Numbered from the stretch's first letter, positions 1-11,928 are shown. The stretch is DNA of 64,000 bases from Cymodocea nodosa (GCA_036874045.1 CM072341.1:19480501-19544500), one strand, 5' to 3'. A program made the numbers and translations. Notes: generated by a model from the letters alone, not told the origin.

Positions 1-149
1 CATACCACTCTCTCCCTCCAAACTTGCACCTTCTACCTTATTCTCTAGCTCGATTCTGATCTCCCTCTTCCCTTCATACTTTCAACCTTAAAACTGGGTC
101 AACCTACTTTTCAATAGAGGAGCTATTGACAAGAAGAGTCTTGACGTTG

Positions 150-200
150 GAGAAGAAGAAGAAGAAGAAGAAGAAGAAGAAGAAGAAGAATAAGAAGAGA
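150..200. repeat. GAA/AAG triplet microsatellite
   Basis: An almost uninterrupted run of GAA triplets followed by purine-rich sequence to about 270. It is a simple repeat. The opposite strand gives a leucine-rich open frame that is not a believable gene. Confidence 0.9.
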
Positions 201-1455
201 ACCATAGAAAAAAAGAAAAAAGAAAAAAAAAGAGAAGAAGAAAAGAAAAAGAAGAGTACAATGGAAGTTAAAGAGAAAAAGAGTAATGATAATATATAAT
301 AATTGATAAATAATAATAATAATATTATTATTATACAATATCTCTATGTATTAATTAATCTTTAAATAAAAATATTATATATTTAATTTCCTATCATTTT
401 TGTAACTGTACAAATATCTCAAATGTTACTACATTTTCTATCATCTTTATTTTTCATCATTTCCACTATCTCCTGTCATTTTCTTTTCTTAACATAAAAG
501 AAACACAAACAAGACCTTTGTTGCTTTTGTTGATCACCATTTAATGGTATTTGAGAAAATTCGATCGACCTTGACAAATGGATTAAACTGGGCCGTGACT
601 ATTTTAATTTGTTTGTAGAGAGAGAAGATAGATGGACTAAATTGGGCCTTGATACTTTAATTTTTTTAGTAGAGAGAGAAGGTAGATGGACTAAACTGGG
701 CCTTGGCAGGGCTACATTTCAGCCCATGCATGATAGGCCTGCTTGTCAATCTCTTTTTACCACGATGTAAAACAAACCAGTAGCAGTAGAACGACTAGTG
801 TATTCGTCAAATTTTGGGTTGTCAAATGATATGCACTGGATGATACTCTTGACAAGTTCAAGATAAATAATCTCTTGGAAATAAAAGGCATAGAAGTACA
901 ACAGACAAACAATTGGCTTCTTATTAATTGTGATTGATTTCGACAATAAGCGGTTCTAATCTCCTTTGGGTCTGCAATGTTTTTTTTTTTTCCACTCTCT
1001 CTTCATAGGGGTTAAATGGGACGTCCGAGCCGTGCCAAAACTCCGAAAATATCAAGTCTCTGGGGTGCCATAGAAAAATTCGCTGAGCGTGAATGGACAA
1101 AAGCAGCAGGAAGAGGACAAGATTCTCCTTCCTTCTCGTTCTGGGCAATGCCTTTCGGTGCCATGCACATGATCCTAATGAAGGCAGTAGACGCAGGGCG
1201 AAAGGGAAGAGGAAAGAAAATCGACATCTTTTCCATCCCCCCCCCCCCGTCCACGGAGGAGGAGAGGAGTTCACGGGCACTGACATGAGCTGCGACACCT
1301 TTAGATTTTTTTAAAATCACCCACAAGAGGCCTGATTTGTTTCTTCTCGTCCTCGCTAAACAACTCATAAATATCTAGTGTCCACCTTCCATCTCTCTGT
1401 TGCGTTCCCTTTCTTCATCATCAGCTGGTTGGTTCACATTTCACACCATACCACA
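201..1455. other. Intergenic region upstream of the first gene
   Basis: AT-rich to about 520, including one copy (about 340-500) of a dispersed repeat also seen near 25.6 and 52 kb. Positions 580-711 hold a tandem repeat of about 54 bp (two full units and a partial one), each unit carrying a GGRYTAAAYTGGGCC core and a GAGAGAGAAG segment. Around 1239-1248 there is a C homopolymer. Short open frames at 1016-1314 run through low-complexity sequence and are not supported as genes. An AT-rich TATA-like stretch at about 1366-1374 lies some 85 bp before the first gene's ATG. Confidence 0.6.
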
Positions 1456-3978
1456 ATGCCACCACCATTTCCCCCGGCTCCTTCCAAACATGTGCAGGTG
1501 CTGCTCCTCTTCCTCGTTGCCAGGCAGATGACGTCCTCGATCAGCTTCAACCGCACCATCGATCCCGCCACCTCATCTCGAAGCCTTGATGTGGGCAACA
1601 TCTCGCATGTGGAGGACGCCCAGTATTTCCGCATCTACTACGGTCGGAGCTTCAAGGTCATCAAGAACGGCATCGACGGCCAGACATATCTCCTCATGCA
1701 GGTTAATTAGCGCCCAACGACGCCATACGTGTATGTATACGAGAAACCCTTAACACTCACGGGAGGTCATTTTTGCTGGGTCTGTCGTAGAACAACTCGA
1801 GGATGGCGACGAAGACCAAGTACTGCACCGGGAGGATCAAGTCCTTCGTCATCCCTCTCTCAAATTATTCCGTTGAAGCGACCAATTTCCCAGGTGCGTC
1901 GGTAGACCCGTCAAATGGGTGGAGTCGAGTCTCATGTTGAATAATTCGCTCATGCTTGGCAATTTTCCATTCGATTTGTTTCAGTGTCTTTCTTTGAGGT
2001 GAGCACTGCTGGAGGGAGATTCGATTACATGGACGTACACCACATTTTTGTGATATAAATAAATGTCATCTCTACTCCCACAAAACAAAACTGGATGGAC
2101 TTCCATCATCTTCGTCAAACTGGGCCCAGACCGGCCTTTCAATGATTAAGTACCATTATACCACATTCATCGGGTCGGCCCAAATCCGAATATACATAAA
2201 TCAACCATGCACGGATTAATTCTTTTTCGGGTATTCGTTATTTCATTCAAGCACCGCATCATCCCTCCACTGGCAATGATTCATCCTTGGTTGCAGCTCT
2301 TGGGCATGCTAGATAGCTTGAAAGGTATCACGTCCGACGCATCTACCTCCCAATGTACTCTGAAATCGTTGTCGAGTGGAAACATCACCATGGTCAACGG
2401 CACAGACGTCAAAGAGCTTCAGCAGTTTGCAGCTCATTTCCTGAGCTCCACAGAAGAAATCCACACATGTAATTCCGTGGCCTTCGCACCTTTGGCAGAG
2501 GTGACCCCTTTGAAGGTAGACGCTCATTCATACCGTCCGTTCTTGATTGACGTGAAAAAAAAAGACGTATAAAATATATATTTTACCATGAACCAGCAGA
2601 GGGCGGAGTGGATCAAGTACTTGGGCACGTTCGCGAACGCAGAAGTCCGAGCCAATGCAGTCTATGATGCCGTGCGTATCAGGCCTCTTCTGTTAGTTTG
2701 AGTAAAACAGATCAGGTTAAATGGAGTTAGCAGAAGAAAAATAAAGATGATCTTAACTAATAGAAAAAAGATGCATGCAGGTGAAGAGTAATTACGATTG
2801 TATAAGCAAGTTGGCTGCAAGCCAGACATTTCACTTCAAACCAGTAGTGGCGTGGATCAAGTACACCCAGGCGCGTAAACTAAAAAGTTCTTGTTCATCA
2901 CCACCACCGTGAGAACTGCATCTTTGGAATCAAATTTACTCCTTTTGTTTTTGCAGGGAATATGGTCATTCGCCAAACAACAGTACAAAAAACAGGTCTG
3001 AACCACACACGCACACGCACACGCACACGCACACGCACACGCACACGCACACGCACACGCACACGCACACGCACACACGAGAGAATTGACCGTCTTTGTT
3101 CTTCCATGAGATGGGCACAGTACGTGATGGATGCTGGTGGGGAGAATGTGGACGACGCCATCACTAGAAGCAGCTACAACGTCTCCAGCCCTGCAGACAT
3201 GGAGGAATTTCATGCTATTCTCTGCGTAAGTTGTTGCATGATGCGAGTTACAGAACGAGGAACGCAGAGGTTTCATGTTCCTCGGCCACTGCTGAAGTCA
3301 AGTGCATCTTCTATTGAAAGCTGAACTGTTAATGATGGTAATGGAAATTTGCAGACGGTGGACGTTGTGATGGACGAAACACATGCAGAAGAGCCAACGG
3401 AATATACACTGTCAACCTTCCTTGGCAACATCAACATTGCCAACTTTGAAAATTCCTGCTTTGAATTTCTTGCCAACAAGAATATTTGGAGATACGACAA
3501 ACGTGCCCGGGACTCCAAGGCCATTGGTGAGCACCAAGCAAATTAAATAGCAAACAAATAAGCAAAGCAAAGAGCTAAACCAATTAACTCATTGCGTTGA
3601 AATAAAAGTTCTACGTGATGTTTGATGTTTTCTTTTTTATTTTTTTCATGTTTTAAAAGATTGGTTCGACGGGGGAATTTCCCAACCTCAGCTGGTTCTG
3701 GCAGACCTTGTGGAAGCCCTCTTCCCCACTGGAAATTACACCACCACCTTCTTCCGAAACATGGCAAAGGTTGTCCACCTCCCCTTCATTTCTCAGCATC
3801 CATTGATGTTTGCTTCCTAATATGTGATAGGATGCATGCGTTCTTTACTCTCTGTACATCTTGATTTCTGTCGTTGTGCTATGGGATGCAGGGTGAGTCT
3901 GTCACGAACATTGACGAAGCCATGTGTGATCGAAGTGACTCGATAGCTCTAGAGCCAACCATTGTCCCCTGTCAATAG
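1456..3978 (+). CDS. Secreted periplasmic-binding-protein-like plant protein, 11 exons
   Basis: I assembled 11 exons: 1456-1701, 1791-1893, 1985-1998, 2297-2515, 2600-2671, 2781-2870, 2957-2995, 3121-3225, 3355-3526, 3660-3769 and 3892-3978. They join in frame to about 418 residues ending in TAG. The N terminus has a hydrophobic signal-like segment (about residues 13-21). The protein then resembles a plant-specific family whose fold is usually annotated as ABC-transporter periplasmic-binding-like (TroA/BtuF type). That family is uncharacterised, so no ligand can be named. Recognisable pieces are [19 protein letters not shown] (about 117-135) and the segment starting [11 protein letters not shown]. 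All introns are GT-AG except intron 6, where frame continuity needs a GC donor at 2871. Exon 3 is only 14 nt. Intron 7 carries a CACACG microsatellite. The ATG at 1456 was chosen because the frame upstream has only a non-ATG opening at 1378. Family assignment is from memory; the exon structure is read directly. Confidence 0.8.
3005..3077. repeat. (CACACG)n hexanucleotide microsatellite
   Basis: About twelve perfect CACACG units inside intron 7 of the periplasmic-binding-like gene. It creates artificial open frames of Thr-Arg or Val-Arg on both strands. It is a likely polymorphic marker. Confidence 0.95.
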
Positions 3979-4439
3979 ATCTTCACCGAGAGAGATGTTA
4001 AGAGTGTTCCATATCTTTCTTTCAGTTACAGAAGCGTGCTACCAGACTCGGTTCGGAGATCTGAAGCAAACAGTTGTTCGGCAGATCATCGATGGATTCT
4101 GATTGCTTATCTCGTCAGCTCGGCCTTTCATCTGATATATGTTTACCAGAGGAGGATATCAAGAAGGATGTGCTTAACGATGGGGAATGTATTTTCTTGG
4201 AGAAACTTGTGTTCTAGCTTGTTGAAGCAAAACACAGGTGAGGACTATTATGGGTGCTTTGCATTTCCACAAACTCGCGTACACTCAACTTCGTTAAAAT
4301 AGGTACGCAAAACTGTCAGAATTCGACTATCGGTACGATTTCAAACAGGGGTGAAACCAATAACATATTTTTAGCAACGAAAGTAACTCAGAAATTAATT
4401 TTAAATTAGAATTATATAGAGATATTTTAAAGTTTAAAG
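3979..4439. other. 3' flank of the first gene
   Basis: Presumed 3' untranslated and intergenic DNA. An open frame at 4036-4302 matches nothing I recognise. The sequence turns AT-rich after 4380. Confidence 0.4.
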
Positions 4440-4960
4440 AATTTAGATTAAGTTAAAAATTGAAGGAGTAACAAAAATAGAATTAATGATGATTTATATA
4501 ATTAGATAGTCATGAAATTCATAAAAGTAAGACTTGTAAATACTTAGAATATATAAAAGAAGTGATAGTAAAATTAAAGAAGATATTACTATACGTAAGA
4601 TTAAAATAAGATGGATAAATACTTCTGAAGTGCTATGTAACAGGAAATTATCATTAAAATGAAAATAAAATTCTATAAAGCTATTATTTGTCCAGTTTAT
4701 GCCACAAAATGTTTGACTGTAATACATGTGTTGTTAAGATACGTATGTTTAAATGAATGTCCAGTAGTGCCATAGGGATAAGTTAAAAAATGATTTTATT
4801 AAGAATAAAATAGGGCTTGCAATTATTAAAGATAAGATGAGAGAAAATAGGCTTAGATAGTTTAGTATTATCTTTAGGAGACTAATAAATACATCAGTTA
4901 GAAGGGGATAATTAATTAGTATGAAAAAAATTAAAAGAAATAAATATAGACTAAAAAATA
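4440..4960 (+). pseudogene. LINE (non-LTR retrotransposon) reverse transcriptase tail, decayed
   Basis: Translating the plus strand with frame changes gives stretches typical of the C-terminal part of plant LINE reverse transcriptases. They include RWINTSEVLCNR, then MKIKFYKAIICPVY, and further on a piece resembling the KDKMRENRLRWFGHV block followed by a VRRG-like end near 4900. Several stops and frameshifts are present and the 5' part is missing. LINE copies are commonly 5'-truncated. No clear poly(A) tail or target-site duplication was seen. The short open frames on the minus strand are shadows. Confidence 0.6.
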
Positions 4961-5084
4961 CTTGATTAGGAATTGCAAGAAAAGCTTTAAATTTATGCAT
5001 TTTAATTAAAGAGTTGACAATATATAAAAATACTTGAAAGAAAAGGATTCATTTGATCAACTCCATGTAGTGAGATTATGACTC

Positions 5085-5620
5085 AAATTTTTAAATCCAT
5101 TAAACTCATCTTACCTTTTTTTAGTATCTGGCATAACCTTGGCCCCTAAATTCATGAATATTTAAAACAAAGTTTATCAAACCATTCACAAGACCAAGAA
5201 CACGTTCAACGTGTCATCCTACTTGTTAACATATCTCAGTACCAGTTTGTTCTTTCATTGATGCCTCTTGAGATTCATCAGCTAAAATTGTAATCGAGTC
5301 ATCTCCAATATCTTTGGTAATCTCACTGGTTATTCCATGTACATATGAAATTACAATCTCCTACCCATCAAAAAAATTACAATCTCCTCTAGTTTAGGAG
5401 ATGTCAATTTGAGATTTTCTGGAGCATTCTTCAACGCAACTTTTCCTACGCTTTCATTTTGAGTTTAGGGGAATTCTCTTTGTTATGACTACTATAAAAT
5501 CCATTATGACCAGAAAAAGCAAGAACTTCCTTTAAGAGGATCGACTGAAACATTCAAACATATGCAATACTTGTCATTGCCATCTGACCATTTGTTCAAA
5601 GAACTACGAATTTGTTGCTT
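5085..5620 (-). pseudogene. hAT-type (TTF zinc finger/DUF4371) transposase remnant
   Basis: The minus strand read in pieces gives, in the family order, LKEVLAFSGHN, then LKNAPENLKLTSP, then ILADESQEASMKEQ, then a VERVLGLV-like and a GQGY-like motif followed by EFNGFKNL. These are landmarks of plant hAT-derived proteins annotated as TTF-type zinc finger with hAT dimerisation domain. Stops and frameshifts break it throughout. The zinc finger and the C-terminal dimerisation domain were not found. It is an old fragment with no visible ends. Confidence 0.6.
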
Positions 5621-5779
5621 CTTTCATTCTTCAATGTATCTTAATTAATGGAAGAGGTGTTATGCATATGGCTTAGATGATCGTTCAATCTATTTTCATC
5701 CTTCCAATTTTTAAATCCTACCAAGATGAAAGTAGGATAAAATTCTACTGATAATAATCATAGGAAACATCTATTTTCT

Positions 5780-6480
5780 ATTTGCATTCTATAATCGACA
5801 GCAAATAAACCCTAGGATGTGAAACATTAGAATAAGAAATTGTTCATACCTGTTTTGGAGAGTCACATTGCACATCCACGCATAGACACCGGTATACTCC
5901 ACACATACGCGGCCCTGATCAGTGATCACTTCCGATGGCTGCCTTGAGTAGGGCACAACACCCCCCATCGTCGCCCCATACTGTTCCCCACCGTGGTAGC
6001 TGTCCCGCACACATCAGGAGGCACGAAATCGGGAGCGCGGGTGCTAACTCACAAGATCCTTATTCCTTCGCGCGAGGAGGAGACAACTGAGGATCTCGTG
6101 GGAGGAGAGGGCGGATAGGAGGATTCGCGTGCAAGGAGTCCCCGGAGCACGCACGACCTTCCATGCGTGCGTAGAGACACGTCTGGAGCACGCACGAGGA
6201 AATATTGGGGAAGGAACTAACGATGCCGTGCCCAGGAAAAGCGATCGATCGCGGGCTACCCCATCCTTGTAGCCCTCGGTCGAAGACGAGCAGCAGGGAA
6301 GGGAAGGTCGGGAGATGGGGAAGCATAGAAAGGGGAAGACCTTCGAGTCAACATCTCCTCCTCCGTTTCACTGCACGCCGATCTCCACAGGCCTTGACAC
6401 TGCGTCCGTTGCTCCGACGCCGTCGTCGCGCGCCGCGTCGAGTATGGAGGTGGAAGTGAGCAGTTGTGGAGAGAGTGACG
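5780..6480. other. Unassigned GC-rich stretch with an exon-like piece on the minus strand
   Basis: Base composition rises sharply compared with its neighbours. On the minus strand an open frame (6010 to about 5848) ends at a good donor sequence, CAG followed by GTATGA. On the plus strand an open frame covers 6205-6459. I recognise neither product. This could be the 5' end of a lost or captured gene. Confidence 0.3.
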
Positions 6481-6959
6481 AGATGGCCTGAGTGGTTTGT
6501 AATATGGATTTAAATATCAAATTAACCCATTTAATTATAGATTACTGAATAATTAGGTGAATTATTTATTCAATCATGCGAAGATCATGTTCTATTTATA
6601 AAATATAAAGAAAAGGTAATTATATGCAACGAGAAGAAGCCATAAATAAGTACTCATATTCTCACGCTTCCCCTTCAAAATAAAACCTTTCTTACAGTGG
6701 CAACGGCATGTCATGGCAGGTCATACATGACCCATTCAAAATTTAAAACATTGGTAGTATTGAAATAGTAAAAAGAAGAGAAGAAGAGAGATGGAGAAGA
6801 AAGCAAATAATCGATGTTGAATGTATACTTCTCCACACTTTGGCGGGTGAAGGAGGTCCCTCGTATTAACGGTAGAATGTATTACGAGGTCAAGTAACCA
6901 CCAAAGATAATAAGTAAATACAAGAAAACACAATCAATCTTATAATGAACATAGTAATA
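6481..6959. other. AT-rich intergenic DNA, possible copia LTR remnant
   Basis: Lies directly downstream, on the minus strand, of the copia RNase H relic and may hold its decayed 3' LTR. No second LTR copy was found for comparison. No gene is seen. Confidence 0.3.
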
Positions 6960-7545
6960 TAGGTTGATACTAACTGCAGTAGTTGATGTTTTCCTTAATA
7001 CGCTCTTTTGAATCCGAACTCAGTACGAAAACGAGATTTAATTTCTTGCAGATGACGGTGAAATAATTTGTTGATAGTGGTTTGGTGAGAAAATCAGCAA
7101 GTTGTGTACAGGTAGATGTAAAACGCACTTAAAAGTTTACATTTCCAGACAAAATCTCGAATGAAGTGGAAGTTAATTTTGATGTGCTTTGTTCAGGAAT
7201 GAAATATGGGATTAGCACTGAGAAAGGTGGCGTCAATATTATCACAATTGAGAACGGATGACTGATTAGTAGAGAGCCCTAATTAATTCATGAACTCTTA
7301 GCCAAACAAGTTCGAAGGCAACGTAATCGACAGTAGAAGATTCGATGAGAATTATGTCATTGGCATAAATAAGAAGATATAAACAGACGTAAGATTGATT
7401 ATATATAAATAAACTTGGATTGGTTTGAGAATCGTGGAAGCTAATAGAATTGAGAAAGGTGCTGAGCCACTTGAACGAACCATGCACGAGGAGATTGCTT
7501 TAGGCTGTACGACGACTTCTTCAGCTTACGGATGTAATTAGAAAG
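6960..7545 (-). pseudogene. Ty1/copia reverse transcriptase-RNase H relic, internally deleted
   Basis: Minus-strand translation gives YIRKLKKSSYSLKQSPRAW near 7545-7490, the copia KLKKSLYGLKQAPRAW block. A frame-shifted run follows with SLFIYNQSYVCLYLLIYANDIIL, where the catalytic YVDD is altered to YAND. It passes directly into SSTVDYVAFELVWLRVHELIR, which resembles the RNase H block SSTEAEYRALA. About 200 residues that should separate the two are absent. Below about 7260 come CDNIDATFLSANPIFHS, TKHIKINFHFIRD and ADFLTKPLS. The element is dead. Confidence 0.75.
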
Positions 7546-8429
7546 AGGTAGATCTCTTATTACTTAATAAGATATAAGTAATAAGAATTTAATACTTGCG
7601 TATCATTTAAAATATCGAATCGATGCGTATACTTGTAAAAATTGCATGTTTATTGGTATGCTTCTGTAAAATGCAATGTTATATTTAAATGTTGTATTAA
7701 AGTGACGTGAGGTTTATTTTTTATTTATTAACTTTTGATTAATGGTTATATGTATTATACTTTTAAAATTTATTAAGATAAAGTTATAGTTTGTCGAAAA
7801 AAAAGTCCTAGATCTACCATGGACAAGGGTGACGACGGTCGTCTTCTTTTGTGACAACTCATCAATCATTGAAATAACTCTGCTAACAAGAGTTACAATA
7901 CACACACACACATATGTATTATTAAAATTCATGTTGGCCAACGCTACGGTGAGCGTACTCTTCTGCGTATCGGCGAAGGCAGAGTGTAAAAGGAAACTAG
8001 AGAGTGGAAATGGTGTAGGTCAGAAGTTTACTTGACCTTTACTCCCCGTGCCGAGAAACGCAATGTGTCTTTGGTAAGATGATGTGATGGTTGAGGGCTT
8101 AGAAAACTGGTAAAATTAATCAATAACAAGAAAATAGAATCATCAATGTTCATATTTGATCACAACGTAAGACTTTTACTTCTGACATTATTCTTCCCTC
8201 TTATGAGTAGCTTATAAAAATATACTATGTTAAAAATTTATCTATCTCAAAAACATCTATGTATGATATACATGTTGATGAACATACATCTCTGTTTTTT
8301 TTTGGGTCTGGAGAAAATGAATCATAATCCTGAGGACCACTAAATTATGGAAATTTATGACGGAAACATCTTCTCATTACCGCGGCAAATCCATTTTTTG
8401 TCAAAAGCAACTAATTTACCAAAAAAGAA
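7546..8429. other. Intergenic DNA, nothing recognised
   Basis: AT-rich sequence with a short CA run near 7900. No gene or element is supported. The last part is the presumed 3' flank of the GT31 gene. Confidence 0.4.
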
Positions 8430-9431
8430 TCAATTCCGCCAAGGGCGAGCCGTCGCGTTGAAGTAGAGTAACACATCCCTCCACTGATCCCTGCGTTTCA
8501 CCTTGTGCACCGCCACCGTCTCCGGAATGAGTCCATGGGCGCAGGCCTCGACGTTGGTCCCCGGGAAGTCGTACATCCCCGGCTTCTCCGACACCCTGTT
8601 CTTTGCCTTCTTCCCTGCCACCAGCCACCGTCCGACCATCATGTCTTCTGGTCCGACCTTGTTCTTCGGCGGAATGTCCGACGTCGCAATCCACTCCACC
8701 AGATCCCACGATAGAACGAACCCCATCCCCGACATGTACGTCCCTCCCGCATACGGATCCTTCCGACCGCATGGTATCAGAAAACTAGAGAAATCACATA
8801 CATCGATCGTTCGATCGATCAAACTTTATCGATGAATTTGTTGTATATATCACAAACAAAACAAAAAAAATTCATCTTCTTTTATAAGTTTGTTGACCGG
8901 CCTTACTTACCCATAGTATAAATCTGTCCTCGGGAGTGGCATGAGAGACGACGCCAGATTCTGGAGTCGAATATATATGTCGTCATCGGCCTTCATGACG
9001 TAGTCGTAGCGACGGGGAAGAACTTGGGGGAGTGACGAGAAGTAGGTATACGTCTTGCCGGTGTTCATGTTCTCGGTGCAGTTGAGGACGATGATGTCGT
9101 TGTAGTGACGGATCTCGAGGGAGACGAAGAGGTGCTGGTCCGGTTTACTAAGGTTGCAGAAGACAAACCTCACGTCGACGATGGCGAACGACGGGTCCGG
9201 TCTCTGTACTCCGTAGACCGTACGAAGGAAATTCCGGCGCTCGTAGCTGTCCGGGAGGGTGAGTATGCCGATGAAGATGGTGAGAGGTGAGGAGGCGGTG
9301 GCGACGGACATGGATTCGAGGGCGAGCCATGGGAAGATGTTTTTCGTTAGTTGGTAGTCGACGAAGAGGGAGAGGAGGAAGAGGAGGACTAGGAAGGGAA
9401 CGAAGACGAGGACCATCCACCGGCACCGCAT
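8430..9431 (-). CDS. GT31 beta-1,3-galactosyltransferase-like protein
   Basis: Two exons on the minus strand, 9431-8911 and 8784-8430, join in frame to 291 residues ending in TGA. The donor is GG then GTAAGT and the acceptor is CTCTAG. The protein is a type II membrane protein: short basic N terminus, one membrane span at about residues 6-26, then a Golgi-lumen catalytic domain. Family marks are RRNFLRTVYG (about 65-74), the metal-binding KADDDIYIRL with DDD at about 149-151, YMSGMGFVLSWDLVEW (about 190-205) and GPEDMMVG (about 218-225). These fit glycosyltransferase family 31, close to the small plant group annotated galactosyltransferase or hexosyltransferase. Such enzymes add galactose to cell-wall proteins or glycans. 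The acceptor here is unknown. Length is near the roughly 300 residues usual for that group. A relic of a related exon lies about 1.2 kb upstream. Confidence 0.85.
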
Positions 9432-10595
9432 CGCCGGAGTCTGGTTGGTGTCCGCCTCCGGTATTGGAATCTGAAGGTCAAGCTTTTACGGGGAGGTGAA
9501 GGGACGGAGTGGTCGATGTGATAAATTCTTCTTCTCGCCTCTGCCTGCTTCATGTGGAAGCAACGTATGCATGTGTGCTTGTGGCGTATGAACTTGATGT
9601 GATATTTCATCTATTATTTTATTATATATTAAGGAAGAAAGTTGTATCCAGACGAAGAAGTTTTGATTCGAGGAACTCATGATACGTCGATGAAGTCGGG
9701 ACGGTGCACTTCATGAAACGGATTCGGAATTTCCGGAAGTCATCGAATGCTTGGAATTTTGGTAACCAGGTCTGGACAGTTGGCGTGCAATGTTGCTAAA
9801 AGTTCTGCGTCAAATTATGTTAATTTTTATTTATTTATTTATTATTAATTAATTTTGAATTTAAATGTTACATGTTATTTACATATAAATATATAAAATA
9901 AATCACAAGTGATGAAAAATATCAGAAAAAAATTCTATAAGACTGGACACACACACACACACATATATATATAACCTATTACCTTTTTCGTGGTTTTGAA
10001 CTCTAATTAGACCCTGAACTCATCCTTCTATCGAACATGCAAATGGACCATTTTTTGTGGGCTGGTGTCTTAATGTATCGCAAGTCCAAATACTCTTCAT
10101 TCTGATATAAGGTAAAAATACATTGTGTCTAATCTTTCGGACGTACAGCTAAAAATATCGCATAATCTTTTCTATTGTATAAAATAAAAATACTTTATAT
10201 TTCTCACTCTCTGATATACTTTATATAAAATAAAAATACTTTATGTGTGCGTGTGTGTGTGTGTGTGTATAGATATATATGTTGATTCTCTGGTGAAATT
10301 ATTATCAATAATTTTTTAGTTAAATTTTCAAGGAAAAGAAGGGCATAAAATGATTATTTCTGTGTACGTCAAGATTTAAATGTTAATAAGAGTCACGGTT
10401 TTTATTATTCTTGATTAACTAGCTAGATTATTACAGTAACACACTCCGGTTAGATTCACCATTAATTGAAATAACTCAGCTAAATGTTAATAGTGATATT
10501 TACGATTTTTATTGGAACTCGAATTACGATTTTTTATTGGAACTCGAATTCTAATGAGTATAAAAACCATCCTCGTAAAAAAGTTATCTTAGCTC
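9432..10595. other. Upstream region of the GT31 gene
   Basis: Contains a TATA-like AT stretch at about 9619-9630, some 190 bp before the start codon. A CA run lies near 9949-9961 and a GT microsatellite at about 10239-10268. The rest is AT-rich with no gene recognised. Confidence 0.4.
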
Positions 10596-10735
10596 TTCTG
10601 CCGGCATGGCCATCGTCTCCAGTGTGAGCTCGTGGGATAGTCGTACATGCCCGGCTTCTTCGCCTTCTTGTCTTCCGCAAGCCACCTCCCCGCTACCTTG
10701 TCCTAAGTCATAAATCTCGGCTTCATTCCCTCGAT
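10596..10735 (-). pseudogene. Relic of a GT31 second exon
   Basis: This GC-rich island in AT-rich surroundings aligns by eye with the part of the GT31 gene's exon 2 at about 8516-8680, in the same orientation. Shared words include the segments encoding GRWL, KKAK, KPGMYD and the following proline region. The middle is shortened, the frame is broken and the rest of the exon is gone. It shows that a tandem copy of the gene, or part of it, once existed here. Confidence 0.65.
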
Positions 10736-11928
10736 GCAGGACATTTTTTAATATTTCTCATTATTCGTGATTTATCTATGTATTTACATGTATATAGATA
10801 TGTACGCATGTATGTATAATTTACTCTAATATCATATTAAAATTTATTAAAATAAATTAGTGTTGAATGAAGAGTCCAATACCATATAGGATTGAAGGGA
10901 GGGAGAAGTAGAGATCACTTAATATATAGTCAACATAGGATGACTTGGTTGAATGTGGCTACTTGTGATGGTTTAGAATTATTTGTGTTGGGCCGTCTCT
11001 GGCCTTGACTAGAATGACCCAACCCAAGTAAGGCCCATGGCTCGACCCCGATCCGACAGTCCCCGATTCGTGTCGGATCACGCTAGACAGTCCCTGCCCG
11101 TGTTGGATTGATTGGAGAGAAAAAAACTTTTTCTATACATTTTTTAAAACTTACATTAAACAAAAAAAATCCGTAGTCTATTTTGCAAAACCGCACACCA
11201 ATTTGTATGTAACATTAAATTTTGACTGTTGAGGTGTTGCAAAATCGACCACTGGAAATCGGTGGTTAATTTTGTAAAATGTTACATCGATTTCCTGTGT
11301 CACATTAAGCTGTGGGCTTCTATTCGGTCGTTCCGGTATGATCTAATTTCACTAGATGCTGTCTCAACGTAACCTCCAATTTCTACGTAACATTGTAAAT
11401 TAAACGGCACACCAATTTGTATGTAACATTGCAAATTATATATAGAAAACAGAAAGATAGCATAGATGATATTTTAAATTTTTTTTGATATTTTCAAAGT
11501 TTGATACATATATGAAGTGCCGTCCATCGTGGCACCGCTCGTAACAACACACGCCACGCTCCACGACGCACGCCACGGATCCGACGAAGACCATCTCACA
11601 TGCGCGTCACGTGCGCACGCACACACCACTGCCTTTTTAAATGCCCCCTCCGGCTGGTACCTTATTCTAATTATCGATCACAATACCGAAACGAGGAAAC
11701 GCGATCGAACCCCGGAAAATCGAATTGCAAATTTCCAAAAAGCTAAATCAAAATAGGCCTAAAAGAAGAACGAGATCGATTCGTTTTTCTTTTCTCCCAG
11801 TCGAATTCTTCCGGTCTCTGCAAAACAATCTCGAATTCTAACGCTCGTTCTTCTTCTTCCTTTCCCCAATTCAGGTCTAGGGTTTCGTAAGGAAGTGTCC
11901 CCAAGTTCTTCCCGTTGTCGCCGTCGAA
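10736..11928. other. Intergenic region and 5' flank of the 11.9-kb gene
   Basis: Mostly AT-rich. A phrase around CACACCAATTTGTATGTAACATT occurs at about 11191 and again at about 11408, so a local duplication is present. From about 11500 the base composition rises, consistent with promoter and 5' untranslated sequence leading to the ATG at 11929. Confidence 0.4.

Noticed and set aside
1012..1368. Overlapping open frames near 1.0-1.37 kb
   Set aside because: They run through a C homopolymer, match no family, and have no splice or start context; treated as chance frames in the upstream region.
2857..3324. Open frames of 88-139 codons on both strands across the CACACG repeat
   Set aside because: They exist only because a hexamer repeat has no stops; the region is an intron and exon junctions of the real gene run through it.
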